A stretch of DNA of 64,000 bases from Bradyrhizobium erythrophlei. GTDB lineage: Bacteria > Pseudomonadota > Alphaproteobacteria > Rhizobiales > Xanthobacteraceae. Shown here piece after piece: positions 43,649-51,147 of this stretch; position 1 is the first letter of the stretch; each line of letters starts with the position of its first letter. A program made the translations under genes and the position numbers. The notes beneath the pieces were generated by a model. The model was not told where the DNA came from. It made no database searches and worked only from the letters and a program-made list of their open reading frames with translations. The DNA is taken from positions 2,046,001 through 2,110,000 of the forward strand of contig NZ_LT670849.1 in NCBI RefSeq assembly GCF_900142985.1. Direction: 5' to 3'.

Positions 43649-44287
43649 TCAACTATTGCGGCCTTCGACGTCAGCGCTCGCCAGAATGCCGAGCCGTTCG
43701 GCCAAGGACACGAGTTCGGCAACGGACTGCACCTTCATTTTCTCCATGACGCGGTGACGGTGAGCCTTGATGGTGCGCTCTGTTGCACCCAATAGTTGCC
43801 CGATCTGCTTATTAATCTTGCCCTGCACGACGCAATCCAGAACCTGGCGTTCGCGCGGCGTCAGTGTCGCGAGCAATTCATGAAGTGCGTCGAACTTGCG
43901 TTTCGCATCGCGCGAGGTCTCGTAGTGAGCCATTGCCTGCTCGATAGCGCGCAGCAACTGCCCTGACGATACCGGTTTGGTCAGAAAATCCTCCGCGCCC
44001 GCCTTGATGGCCCGCACGGTCGTCGGTACGTCGACATAGCCTGTGAGGAAAACGATCGGCAAGATCGAACCAACCAGTGCGAGGCGATCCTGAAGCTCGG
44101 ACCCGTTCAGATCCGGCATCCGCACATCCAGCAGAATGCAGCCCGGTTTGTTTTCATCGGGCAGATTGTCGAGCAATTGCTGGGCTGATGGATAGGTTGC
44201 GACAGCATAACCAGCTTGCCTCAGGCGCCGCTCGACGGCAGTCCGAAACGACGAGTCATCATCGACGACATGAACCGTTTGCGCCAA
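43649..44287 (-). CDS. FixJ-type response regulator (receiver plus LuxR DNA-binding domain)
   Basis: About 212 residues. The receiver has VHVVDDDSSF, the phospho-accepting Asp in CILLDVRMPDLNG, Thr in IVFLTGYVDVPTT and Lys in FLTKPVSSGQLL. The LuxR domain follows: LTPRERQVLDCVVQGKINKQ, then LGATERTIKAHRHRVMEKM. This is the FixJ/TodT layout. I chose the TTG at 44287 because GGAGGGGAAG lies just before it and FixJ proteins begin about six residues before VVDDD; a GTG at 44317 is the alternative. It diverges from the FixK-like gene at 44864, so a FixJ-to-FixK link as in rhizobial oxygen control is plausible. Confidence 0.88.
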   Translation of the reverse strand: MAQTVHVVDDDSSFRTAVERRLRQAGYAVATYPSAQQLLDNLPDENKPGCILLDVRMPDLNGSELQDRLALVGSILPIVFLTGYVDVPTTVRAIKAGAEDFLTKPVSSGQLLRAIEQAMAHYETSRDAKRKFDALHELLATLTPRERQVLDCVVQGKINKQIGQLLGATERTIKAHRHRVMEKMKVQSVAELVSLAERLGILASADVEGRNS

Positions 44288-44683
44288 CTTCCCCTCCCAG
44301 TGCGTACCCAGCGGCACTAATCGCCGAAATACTAAATCGCCCTTCGGGATGGTTTCCTTCCCCGATCTCCTCGCCTTTGTAAGCGTGAATATTAGTTGAT
44401 GCGATGAACAGCCCTATTCGTGTCGCCTACGGCTTGATGGTGAAGAAAGAATCAAGAATTTTGTCCCGTTTTTCAGCTTCCGACCCGAGTCCGAAACCAA
44501 AACATTTGTTGCGGAGTCACTGCTCAACTGAATTCATCCGATCATCTGAGGAACGATCTGATTTCGCGAAGACTAGCATGCGAGCGTATCGGTTAAAATG
44601 TGCACCCTATGGTATATGCGCCAGTCTAGCTGACCCTTCTGACGTCGCGCCCGTCTATCGCTTCTTTGAGCGCATCGCCCTTC

Positions 44684-44728
44684 GGACCATGTCCTTTGGG
44701 ACAATGTCCTTTGGGACAATGTCCCTTG
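44684..44728. repeat. Three tandem 15-bp repeats forming TGTCC-N4-GGACA dyads
   Basis: Units GGACCATGTCCTTTG, GGACAATGTCCTTTG and GGACAATGTCCCTTG follow each other without gaps. Two perfect dyads TGTCC-TTTG-GGACA arise at 44690-44703 and 44705-44718, spaced 15 bp. The 5-4-5 geometry is that of Crp/Fnr operators, with a half site unlike TTGAT. It lies 135-180 bp upstream of the FixK-like start. The binding protein is unknown. Confidence 0.6.
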
Positions 44729-44800
44729 AGGCAATAGTTCAATTCAACCTCGTGGCGTAAGACAAACATCGGAGGAGTAAGCCGTCGCGTCAGGGTCCAA

Positions 44801-44814
44801 CTGACTTATGTCAG
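44801..44814. promoter_or_regulatory. CTGAC-N4-GTCAG dyad upstream of the FixK-like gene
   Basis: CTGACTTATGTCAG is a 5-4-5 dyad, centred about 56 bp before the ATG at 44864. It could be an autoregulatory or repressor site. The 10-mer CTGACTTATG recurs at 63682-63691 near the right end of the window. Confidence 0.45.
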
Positions 44815-44863
44815 ACGCACTTACCCATGGAAAAATATTGTTGGCGAAACAGGGGGATGATCC

Positions 44864-45535
44864 ATGTTTCTCAATCTCAACGCCACTCCCTCGAACAAGC
44901 CCAGATTTCTCGGCGAACTTAGCAATGTGTCGCCGGCCGAGATCGCGCTCAGCGAATTCAAGTACCGCGCAGGTGCGGAAGTATTCGGGGAGGCGGAGCC
45001 AGCCGAATACATCTATCAGGTAATCGACGGCGCAGTTCGTTCTTACAAGCTTCTCTCAGACGGCCGGCGACAAATTGGCGCATTCCACCTGGTCGACGAC
45101 ATATTCGGCCTCGAGAATGGCGGTGTACATCGGTTCACTGCCGAAGCGATTGTCGACACCAGCGTGCGACTGGTGAAGCGCGTAAGCCTTGCCCATGTCG
45201 CCGAAAGCGATGTGAGTGTCGCTCGAGATCTCCTCAATATGACGGCCACCAATCTGAAGCACGCTGAAGACCACATGCTGCTGCTTGGGCGAAAGACCTC
45301 TCTTGAACGCGTGGCAGCGTTCCTGTTGGAGATGGATCACCGCCTGACGGCAACAGGTGTCATGGCGCTGCCAATGTGCCGCCGCGACATCGCGGACTAT
45401 CTCGGGCTTACGCTGGAAACGGTATCGCGCGCTCTTTCGATCCTTCAAAGCCAGGGCATTCTCGGCTTCCTGGGTCAGACCCAGCGTCAGATTGTCCTGC
45501 TGGACCGGCCGAAACTTGCCGAATTGGACCTCTAG
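44864..45535 (+). CDS. FixK-like Crp/Fnr-family regulator
   Basis: 223 residues: a cyclic-nucleotide-type beta-roll at about 25-110, a dimer helix, and a C-terminal winged helix with recognition helix CRRDIADYLGLTLETVSRAL at 172-191. The E185-T186-V-S-R189 pattern is that of FNR/FixK proteins that read TTGAT. There is no N-terminal Cys cluster, so it is FixK-like and not an iron-sulphur FnrN. Cys172 lies 13 residues before the recognition Glu, the spacing I recall for redox-active Cys183 and Glu196 of Bradyrhizobium FixK2. GGGGGATG precedes the ATG at 44864. It is the natural candidate to bind the TTGAT boxes of this window, and it has no such box itself. Confidence 0.9.
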   Translation: MFLNLNATPSNKPRFLGELSNVSPAEIALSEFKYRAGAEVFGEAEPAEYIYQVIDGAVRSYKLLSDGRRQIGAFHLVDDIFGLENGGVHRFTAEAIVDTSVRLVKRVSLAHVAESDVSVARDLLNMTATNLKHAEDHMLLLGRKTSLERVAAFLLEMDHRLTATGVMALPMCRRDIADYLGLTLETVSRALSILQSQGILGFLGQTQRQIVLLDRPKLAELDL

Positions 45536-45539
45536 CTGG

Positions 45540-45983
45540 TCACGATGACGCAAGGGACGCGGGCAGACCGACGGTCTTGCGCAGCACTTCGAAGATGACC
45601 GCGGTCGACCAGCCGAATAGCAGGACGCCATTCATCGCGGTCATCGGCCCCAACAGACGCCATCGGGCCACTGGCGTGATGTCGCCATAACCGAGCGTGG
45701 TATAATTCACGAAAGCGAAATAGGCGAGATCGGCGTCTCCAGGCGTGACATTGAGCACAGCATAGGAAGCCGACCAGACGAAAACTTCCAGAGTGTGCGC
45801 AAGCATCAGCAACAGCACTGTTGCAATCATCACACCGACCAGATGCAACGATGGAAAGATGCGGCGCTTTGCCGCCGAACTCCGTGCCACCCGGATGGTA
45901 GCGACGGTGAGCCAAGCGTGAATGACGATGTTGATTAAACCTATGAACAGACCCGTAACGACTTGAAGTACCATAGTTGCCAC
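45540..45983 (-). CDS. Two-TM potassium-channel-like protein
   Basis: 147 residues. Three hydrophobic segments surround a pore loop with the selectivity filter YTTLGYGDITP (about 94-104), the signature of K+ channels. The arrangement of a preceding helix (VMIATVLLLMLAHTLEVFVW) and a following one (LLGPMTAMNGVLLFGWSTAVIF) fits the Ion_trans_2 class. It has no RCK or cyclic-nucleotide domain. The start is the GTG at 45983 or the ATG at 45974. It is convergent with the FixK-like gene, with only 4 bp between their stops. K+ flux could help pH or membrane-potential control (inference). Confidence 0.82.
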   Translation of the reverse strand: MATMVLQVVTGLFIGLINIVIHAWLTVATIRVARSSAAKRRIFPSLHLVGVMIATVLLLMLAHTLEVFVWSASYAVLNVTPGDADLAYFAFVNYTTLGYGDITPVARWRLLGPMTAMNGVLLFGWSTAVIFEVLRKTVGLPASLASS

Positions 45984-46354
45984 TCATTGCTGTCGCGCTG
46001 GAAACAGCCGGTAATATTGCCAATCGTCGAGATTCTGTGATCGGCGCGGCGCCAGGCAGCTACCGAACCCACAAACGGAAATATCCGGAGAACGCGGGAT
46101 CCATCGCATGTCCGACGCCGGGACGGTAACCGGCCTTCAAGTTTCCCTTCCTGCTGTGCCTCCATCTATGCAGCTCGCGATGGCCCGAGCGGCAAGTCCG
46201 GATCGCCCGGGCATGACGCGGCGGGCCATAGCCGTGCCGCATACAACGTCCGCCCCGCGTCAGCCCAACCCTTGATGCAAATCAAGGTCCGGCGCTTCCA
46301 CCACCTCACGGTGTTCGCGATAGGAGAATCACAGGCAGATACGGAGCCGTCCCG
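45984..46354. other. Intergenic region upstream of the CoA-transferase operon
   Basis: 371 bp with the FixK box at 46272-46285 near its right end and presumably the channel promoter near its left end. No coding sequence is supported. Confidence 0.4.
46272..46285 (+). promoter_or_regulatory. FixK/FNR-type box (CoA-transferase operon)
   Basis: TTGATGCAAATCAA, perfect consensus halves. The centre is 76.5 bp before the ATG at 46355. Confidence 0.78.
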
Positions 46355-46998
46355 ATGAAGGCCGTTTCAGCAAAAGAAGCCATTGCGATGATTCCGAACG
46401 GCGCGACTATCATGATCGGCGGCTTCATGGGCGTGGGCACGCCGGAACGGCTGCTTGACGAGTTAGTACGACAGCAGAAAAGGGAGCTCGTCCTCATCGC
46501 CAATGATGCCGCCATTCCCGGCCGCGGCATCGGAAAGCTGTTCGATGCATCCTTGGTCGCGACCATCACCGCAAGCCATATCGGCCTGAATCCGAAGGTG
46601 CAGGCGCAGATGATGGAGAAGAGGATTGCAGTCAATCTCGTGCCGCAAGGGACGCTGGTGGAGCGGATCCGGGCTGGTGGCAGTGGACTCGGCGGCGTGC
46701 TGACGCCGACCGGCACTGGGACGATTGTTGAAGAAGGCAAGCAGAAGATCGAGGTCGAAGGCAGGCAATTCCTGCTCGAGACGGCGCTGCGCTCGCAATT
46801 CGCTCTGGTGCATGCCTTTCTCGCCGACTACCTCGGCAACCTCTCCTACGCGCTCACCGCGCGCAACTTCAATCCGGTCATGGCGATGGCGGCCGATACC
46901 GTCATCGTCACCGCCGAACATATCGTTCCGGTCGGAGTGATCTCCCCAGATCACGTGATGACGCCCGCGCCGCTGGTCGATTACCTGATTACCAACGT

Positions 46999-47002
<4 letters not shown>
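46355..47002 (+). CDS. atoD: 3-oxoacid / acetoacetyl CoA-transferase, subunit A
   Basis: 215 residues, normal for the alpha subunit. The glycine-rich CoA loop is MIGGFMGVGTPERLLDEL and the middle part NLVPQGTLVERIRAGGSGLG is diagnostic of AtoD/ScoA. The enzyme moves CoA between an acyl-CoA (acetyl-CoA or succinyl-CoA) and acetoacetate or a related acid. It overlaps the beta subunit by four bases (ATGA). With MaoC downstream and acetate kinase/Pta across the stop codons, it fits short-chain acid and CoA recycling. Which CoA donor is used cannot be told. Confidence 0.92.
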
Positions 47003-47661
<659 letters not shown>

Positions 47662-47683
47662 CGTCGGTACGAAGGGCACGAAC

Positions 47684-48142
47684 ATGCGCGTATTCAGCGG
47701 GTTTGACGAGATAAAATCGGCCGTCGGCACCGAAATCGGCGTCAGCGATTGGATCGAGATCACCCGCGACCGCATCAATAAGTTTGCGGAAGCCACCTGC
47801 GATGAGCAGTGGATCCATGTCGACCAGGAACGCGCGAAACAGGAACTGCCGGGCGGCAAGAACATTGCACACGGGCTTCTCTCGCTCAGCCTGGCGCCAA
47901 TGTTCATTCGATCGGTCATGGGTCTCAAGAGATTGAAAGGCACGCTGAACTATGGTGCGGACCGCGTACGCTATCTCGCTCCCGTTCCCGCCGGCTCCCG
48001 GCTGCGGGGACGCATCACAATCGCCGAAGCAGAGGACGTGCCGCCCGACAGGTTGCGCGTCAGCTATCACCTCGAGATCGAGATCGAAGGCGGCAAGCGC
48101 CCCGCCTGTGTCGCCGACCTGATCGCGCTGCATCTGCGCTGA
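47684..48142 (+). CDS. MaoC-like hot-dog dehydratase (R-specific enoyl-CoA hydratase type)
   Basis: 152 residues, single hot-dog domain. The hydratase-2 motif is ITRDRINKFAEATCDEQWIH with the Asp/His pair (D of CDEQ, H of WIHVD), followed by IAHGLLSLSLAPMFI. Members hydrate trans-2-enoyl-CoA to (R)-3-hydroxyacyl-CoA and often feed polyhydroxyalkanoate synthesis; here the DUF3141 (PhaC-like) protein is encoded 3 kb away. It is the third gene of the FixK-driven CoA-transferase operon and converges with fabI (6 bp between stops). Confidence 0.87.
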   Translation: MRVFSGFDEIKSAVGTEIGVSDWIEITRDRINKFAEATCDEQWIHVDQERAKQELPGGKNIAHGLLSLSLAPMFIRSVMGLKRLKGTLNYGADRVRYLAPVPAGSRLRGRITIAEAEDVPPDRLRVSYHLEIEIEGGKRPACVADLIALHLR

Positions 48143-48148
48143 ACGTCT

Positions 48149-48940
48149 TCAGTCGATGATGTGGTAACCGCCGTCGATATACATGACGCTGCCGGTGATG
48201 AGCTTGGCACCCTCCAGGGCCAGAAACGCTGTCGCAGCACCGACATCGTCGATGCTCACCAAGCTGCGCGTCGGCGCCTTCGACTGTGCTTTGTCCATCA
48301 GCTCGTCAAATTCGGGAATCCCGGACGCCGCACGCGTGGCGAGCGGCCCCGGCGAGATCGCGTGAACGCGGATGCCCTTCGGTCCGACTTCGGCAGCGAT
48401 ATAGCGGACGGCGGCTTCCAGCGCCGCCTTGGCGACACCCATGACATTATAATTCTGCACGACCATCTGGCTGCCATAGTAGGTCATGGTAAACATTGTG
48501 CCGCCGCGTTTCATCAACGGCTCGGCCAGATGCGCCATGCGCATGAACGACCAGCACGATACATCCATCGTTTTCTGGAACCCATCACGCGGGACGTCAA
48601 TGACACGGCCGTGCAGCGCCTCCTTTGGCGAAAAGGCAATCGAATGCAGCAGGAAGTCGAGCTGACCCCACTCCTTCTTGATGTGTTCGAAAACCTGCTC
48701 CATTTGTCCGTCAACATTGACATCGAGCGGCAAGAAGATCGGCGCCTCAAGCGCTTTAGCAAGCGGTTCTACGTGTTTCTTCGCGCGCTCATTCAGGTAT
48801 GTCACCGCGAGATCCGCCCCTAGCGCACGGAACGCCTTGGCGCAGCCCCATGCAATCGACTGGTCGTTGGCGATGCCTACGATCAGGCCCTTGCGTCCCT
48901 TGAGCGCAACTTTCGTCTCGGGGAATACCGGAATATTCAT
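48149..48940 (-). CDS. fabI: Enoyl-[acyl-carrier-protein] reductase (FabI type)
   Basis: 263 residues, FabI size. The NAD-binding start is GLIVGIANDQSIAWG, the hallmark of FabI as opposed to other short-chain dehydrogenases. Catalytic Tyr164 and Lys171 form Tyr-x6-Lys in NYNVMGVAKAALE, with the accessory Tyr154 ten residues before. It reduces trans-2-enoyl-ACP with NAD(P)H in fatty acid synthesis. Its place as last gene of the DUF3141-pta-ackA operon is unusual for a housekeeping enzyme and suggests a low-oxygen duty, such as reoxidising NADH or altering membrane lipids (inference). The start overlaps the ackA stop. Confidence 0.92.
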   Translation of the reverse strand: MNIPVFPETKVALKGRKGLIVGIANDQSIAWGCAKAFRALGADLAVTYLNERAKKHVEPLAKALEAPIFLPLDVNVDGQMEQVFEHIKKEWGQLDFLLHSIAFSPKEALHGRVIDVPRDGFQKTMDVSCWSFMRMAHLAEPLMKRGGTMFTMTYYGSQMVVQNYNVMGVAKAALEAAVRYIAAEVGPKGIRVHAISPGPLATRAASGIPEFDELMDKAQSKAPTRSLVSIDDVGAATAFLALEGAKLITGSVMYIDGGYHIID

Positions 48941-50157
48941 GACGCTCTACCTCTGGCCGGGTGGGATGGGCGCTGACTCCACAAAAGCGACAGGGTGTGC
49001 TGCGCAATCATCAACTCTTCGTCGGTCGGCACGACATAGACCGGCGTGGTGTCGGGACGCGATATCCGCAATGAATGGCGGTGATTTTCCGACGGATCGA
49101 GCGCAACGCCGAGCCACCCGAGCCGATCGGCAATACGCGCGCGGATGCCGTCCGAATTCTCACCAATGCCAGCCGTGAAGACGAAGGCGTCGACTCCCTG
49201 CAAGGCGGCGGCGAGCATTCCGGCGCTGAGCGCGACGCGATAAGCGAAATACTCAACGGCGAAGGCCGCCTCGGGCTCTTTGCTCGTCTGCAGCTCGCGC
49301 ATGTCATTGCTGATGCCCGAAAGCCCCTTTAATCCGCAATCGCGATAAAGAAAATTCTGCAGTTCGGCCGGTGCCATGCCCTTGACCGAGATAAGATAGA
49401 GGAGCACGCCAGGATCGATCTGCCCGGGCCGCGTGCCCATCGGAAGTCCGTCGAGGGCCGTAAAGCCCATGGTGCTTTCAATGCTGCGCCCGCCGAGCAA
49501 CGCGCACATCGATGCGCCGCTGCCGAGATGGGCGACGATGACCCGGCCGGTCGCGATGTCCGGCGCGACTTTGGGCAGCGTCGTGGCGATGTATTCGTAC
49601 GATAGCCCATGAAAGCCATAGCGGCGCACGCCATCCTCATGTAGCTGGCACGGGATCGCGTAAAAATCGGCTATATCATCATGGTGGCGATGAAATGCGG
49701 TGTCGAAGCAGGCAACCTGAGGAAGGCTCGGAAACTTTTCAAGCAGCGCACGGATCGGCGCCAGATTGTGCGGCTGATGCAGCGGCGCCAGTGCCGCATA
49801 GCGCTCAAGCCGTCCAACGACGCTGTGATCGATCAGCACCGGCCGATCGTAATCAGGACCGCCATGCACGACCCGGTGTCCGACCGCCAGTGGCGTGATC
49901 CGTTGTTCGTCCCGCAACCAGTCGGCCGCCACCTGTAGCGCGGCCGGAACGTCCCCGACCGACTCGATCGGATAGACTCGTTCGGCCAGCTTCTCTCCAG
50001 AACTGCCGGTTGCGCGCAAGTGCGGCCGGCTGCCAATGCCGTCCACCTGTCCCTTGATCCGTCGCCGCAACCGGCCATCACCATCGACCGCAAAGACCTG
50101 GAACTTCACACTTGAAGAGCCCGCATTGACGATCAGGATGGTGTCCATGGTGGTCAT
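48937..50157 (-). CDS. ackA: Acetate kinase
   Basis: 406 residues from MTTMDT. Motifs in order: VNAGSSSVKFQVF, GHRVVHGGPDY, CFDTAFHRHHDD, YGFHGLSYEYI, VAHLGSGASMCAL, PMGTRPGQIDPG and FTAGIGENS, all signatures of the acetate/butyrate kinase family. It makes ATP and acetate from acetyl phosphate. The start at 50157 overlaps the pta stop by four bases; a much longer open frame upstream is antisense to pta and ignored. The gene overlaps fabI at its end. With pta it gives substrate-level ATP from acetyl-CoA when respiration is limited, in keeping with the FixK box ahead of the operon. Confidence 0.93.
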   Translation of the reverse strand: MTTMDTILIVNAGSSSVKFQVFAVDGDGRLRRRIKGQVDGIGSRPHLRATGSSGEKLAERVYPIESVGDVPAALQVAADWLRDEQRITPLAVGHRVVHGGPDYDRPVLIDHSVVGRLERYAALAPLHQPHNLAPIRALLEKFPSLPQVACFDTAFHRHHDDIADFYAIPCQLHEDGVRRYGFHGLSYEYIATTLPKVAPDIATGRVIVAHLGSGASMCALLGGRSIESTMGFTALDGLPMGTRPGQIDPGVLLYLISVKGMAPAELQNFLYRDCGLKGLSGISNDMRELQTSKEPEAAFAVEYFAYRVALSAGMLAAALQGVDAFVFTAGIGENSDGIRARIADRLGWLGVALDPSENHRHSLRISRPDTTPVYVVPTDEELMIAQHTLSLLWSQRPSHPARGRAS

Positions 50158-51119
50158 GCAGATACCGCCGCTGCCCGGCGCCGCGCGTCGGCATAGAGGG
50201 CCGCGACCGCGCAGGAAGCAACACGGGCCCGGAGCGAGTCCGCGCGCGACGTCAGCACGATCGGCACACGCGCGCCCAGCACGATACCGGCGCCGTCCGC
50301 CTTGGCAAAATAAGCAAGATTTTTGGCAAGCATGTTGCCGCTCTCGAGGTCGGGCACAACGAGGATCTGTGCACGGCCCGCAACCTCCGACTTGATGCCT
50401 TTGATCCTGGCTGCTTCGACGTCCACGGCGTTGTCGAAGGCAAGCGGCCCATCCAGAAGTCCACCCGTGATCTGACCGCGATCCGCCATCTTGCAAAGCG
50501 CCGCAGCCTCGATCGTCGAAGGAATTTTTGCCGTGACCGTTTCTACGGCGGACAGGATCGCAACCTTGGGCAACGTGCCGAAGCCGGCTTGCGTGAACAG
50601 ATCGACCGCGTTTTGGATGATGTCGCGCTTGCAATCAAGGTCGGGAAAAATGTTGATCGCGGCGTCGGTGACGAAGATTGTATCTGCGTAGGCCGGGACA
50701 TCCATCACGAATACATGGCTGATGCGACGCTCCGTGCGCAATCCGGTCTTGGCGGTCACGCTGCGCATCAACTCGTCGGTGTGCAGGCTGCCCTTCATCA
50801 GCATTTCGCCCTTGGCTTCGTGAATCAGTTCGACGGCCCTGGCGGCGGCCGCCTCGCTATGAGGCGCATCGACTATTTCGTAGCTACCGATGTCGAAGCC
50901 ATGTTTGGCCGCGACATCCCTGATTTTCGCGGCTGGTCCGACCAGTGTCGGTTTGATCAGACCTGCGCCCTCGGCTTCAACCACGCCACGCAATGAACTC
51001 TCGTCGCAGGGGTGCACGACGATGGTGGTTGCCGGCGGTATGGCCTTTGCCGCGGCGATCAGGCGGTCATACTTGCTGTGAAGTCTTCCCTCGGTCACGC
51101 TAGCTGCTTGCACACTCAT
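50154..51119 (-). CDS. pta: Phosphate acetyl/butyryltransferase
   Basis: 321 residues, the short Pta/Ptb form without the DRTGG and N-terminal P-loop regions. Family stretches are KPTLVGPAAKIRDVA, GEMLMKGSLHTDELMRSV, ISHVFVMDVPAY, FVTDAAINIFPDL and the C-terminal VPDLESGNMLAKNLAY. It converts acetyl-CoA and phosphate to acetyl phosphate, passed to AckA. A strong AAGGAG site precedes the ATG at 51119. It lies 28 bp after DUF3141 and overlaps ackA. Relatives annotated as bifunctional enoyl-CoA hydratase/phosphate acetyltransferase have an extra MaoC domain; here MaoC is a separate gene nearby. Confidence 0.9.
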   Translation of the reverse strand: MSVQAASVTEGRLHSKYDRLIAAAKAIPPATTIVVHPCDESSLRGVVEAEGAGLIKPTLVGPAAKIRDVAAKHGFDIGSYEIVDAPHSEAAAARAVELIHEAKGEMLMKGSLHTDELMRSVTAKTGLRTERRISHVFVMDVPAYADTIFVTDAAINIFPDLDCKRDIIQNAVDLFTQAGFGTLPKVAILSAVETVTAKIPSTIEAAALCKMADRGQITGGLLDGPLAFDNAVDVEAARIKGIKSEVAGRAQILVVPDLESGNMLAKNLAYFAKADGAGIVLGARVPIVLTSRADSLRARVASCAVAALYADARRRAAAVSA

Positions 51120-51147
51120 CGTTTAACTCCTTGACCTCGAGAGAGGG

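Larger units (their letters stand above)
44288..44863. other. Regulatory interval upstream of the FixK-like gene
   Basis: 576 bp without a credible gene; the reading frames here are rich in rare codons and lack ribosome sites. It carries three tandem 15-bp repeats (44684-44728) and a CTGAC-N4-GTCAG dyad (44801-44814). The base composition is lower in GC than that of the genes on either side. Confidence 0.5.

Noticed and set aside
44690..44718. NifA upstream activator sites in the tandem repeats
   Set aside because: NifA sites are TGT-N10-ACA. Here the spacing between TGT and ACA is 8, so the motif does not fit.
44404..44760. 118-codon plus-strand frame containing the 15-bp repeats
   Set aside because: It contains the tandem operator-like repeats, has poor codon use and shows no ribosome site or homology.
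50158..50634. N-terminal extension of acetate kinase by 159 codons
   Set aside because: It overlaps pta out of frame and is not acetate kinase sequence. MTTMDT at 50157 starts right before the phosphate-binding motif.
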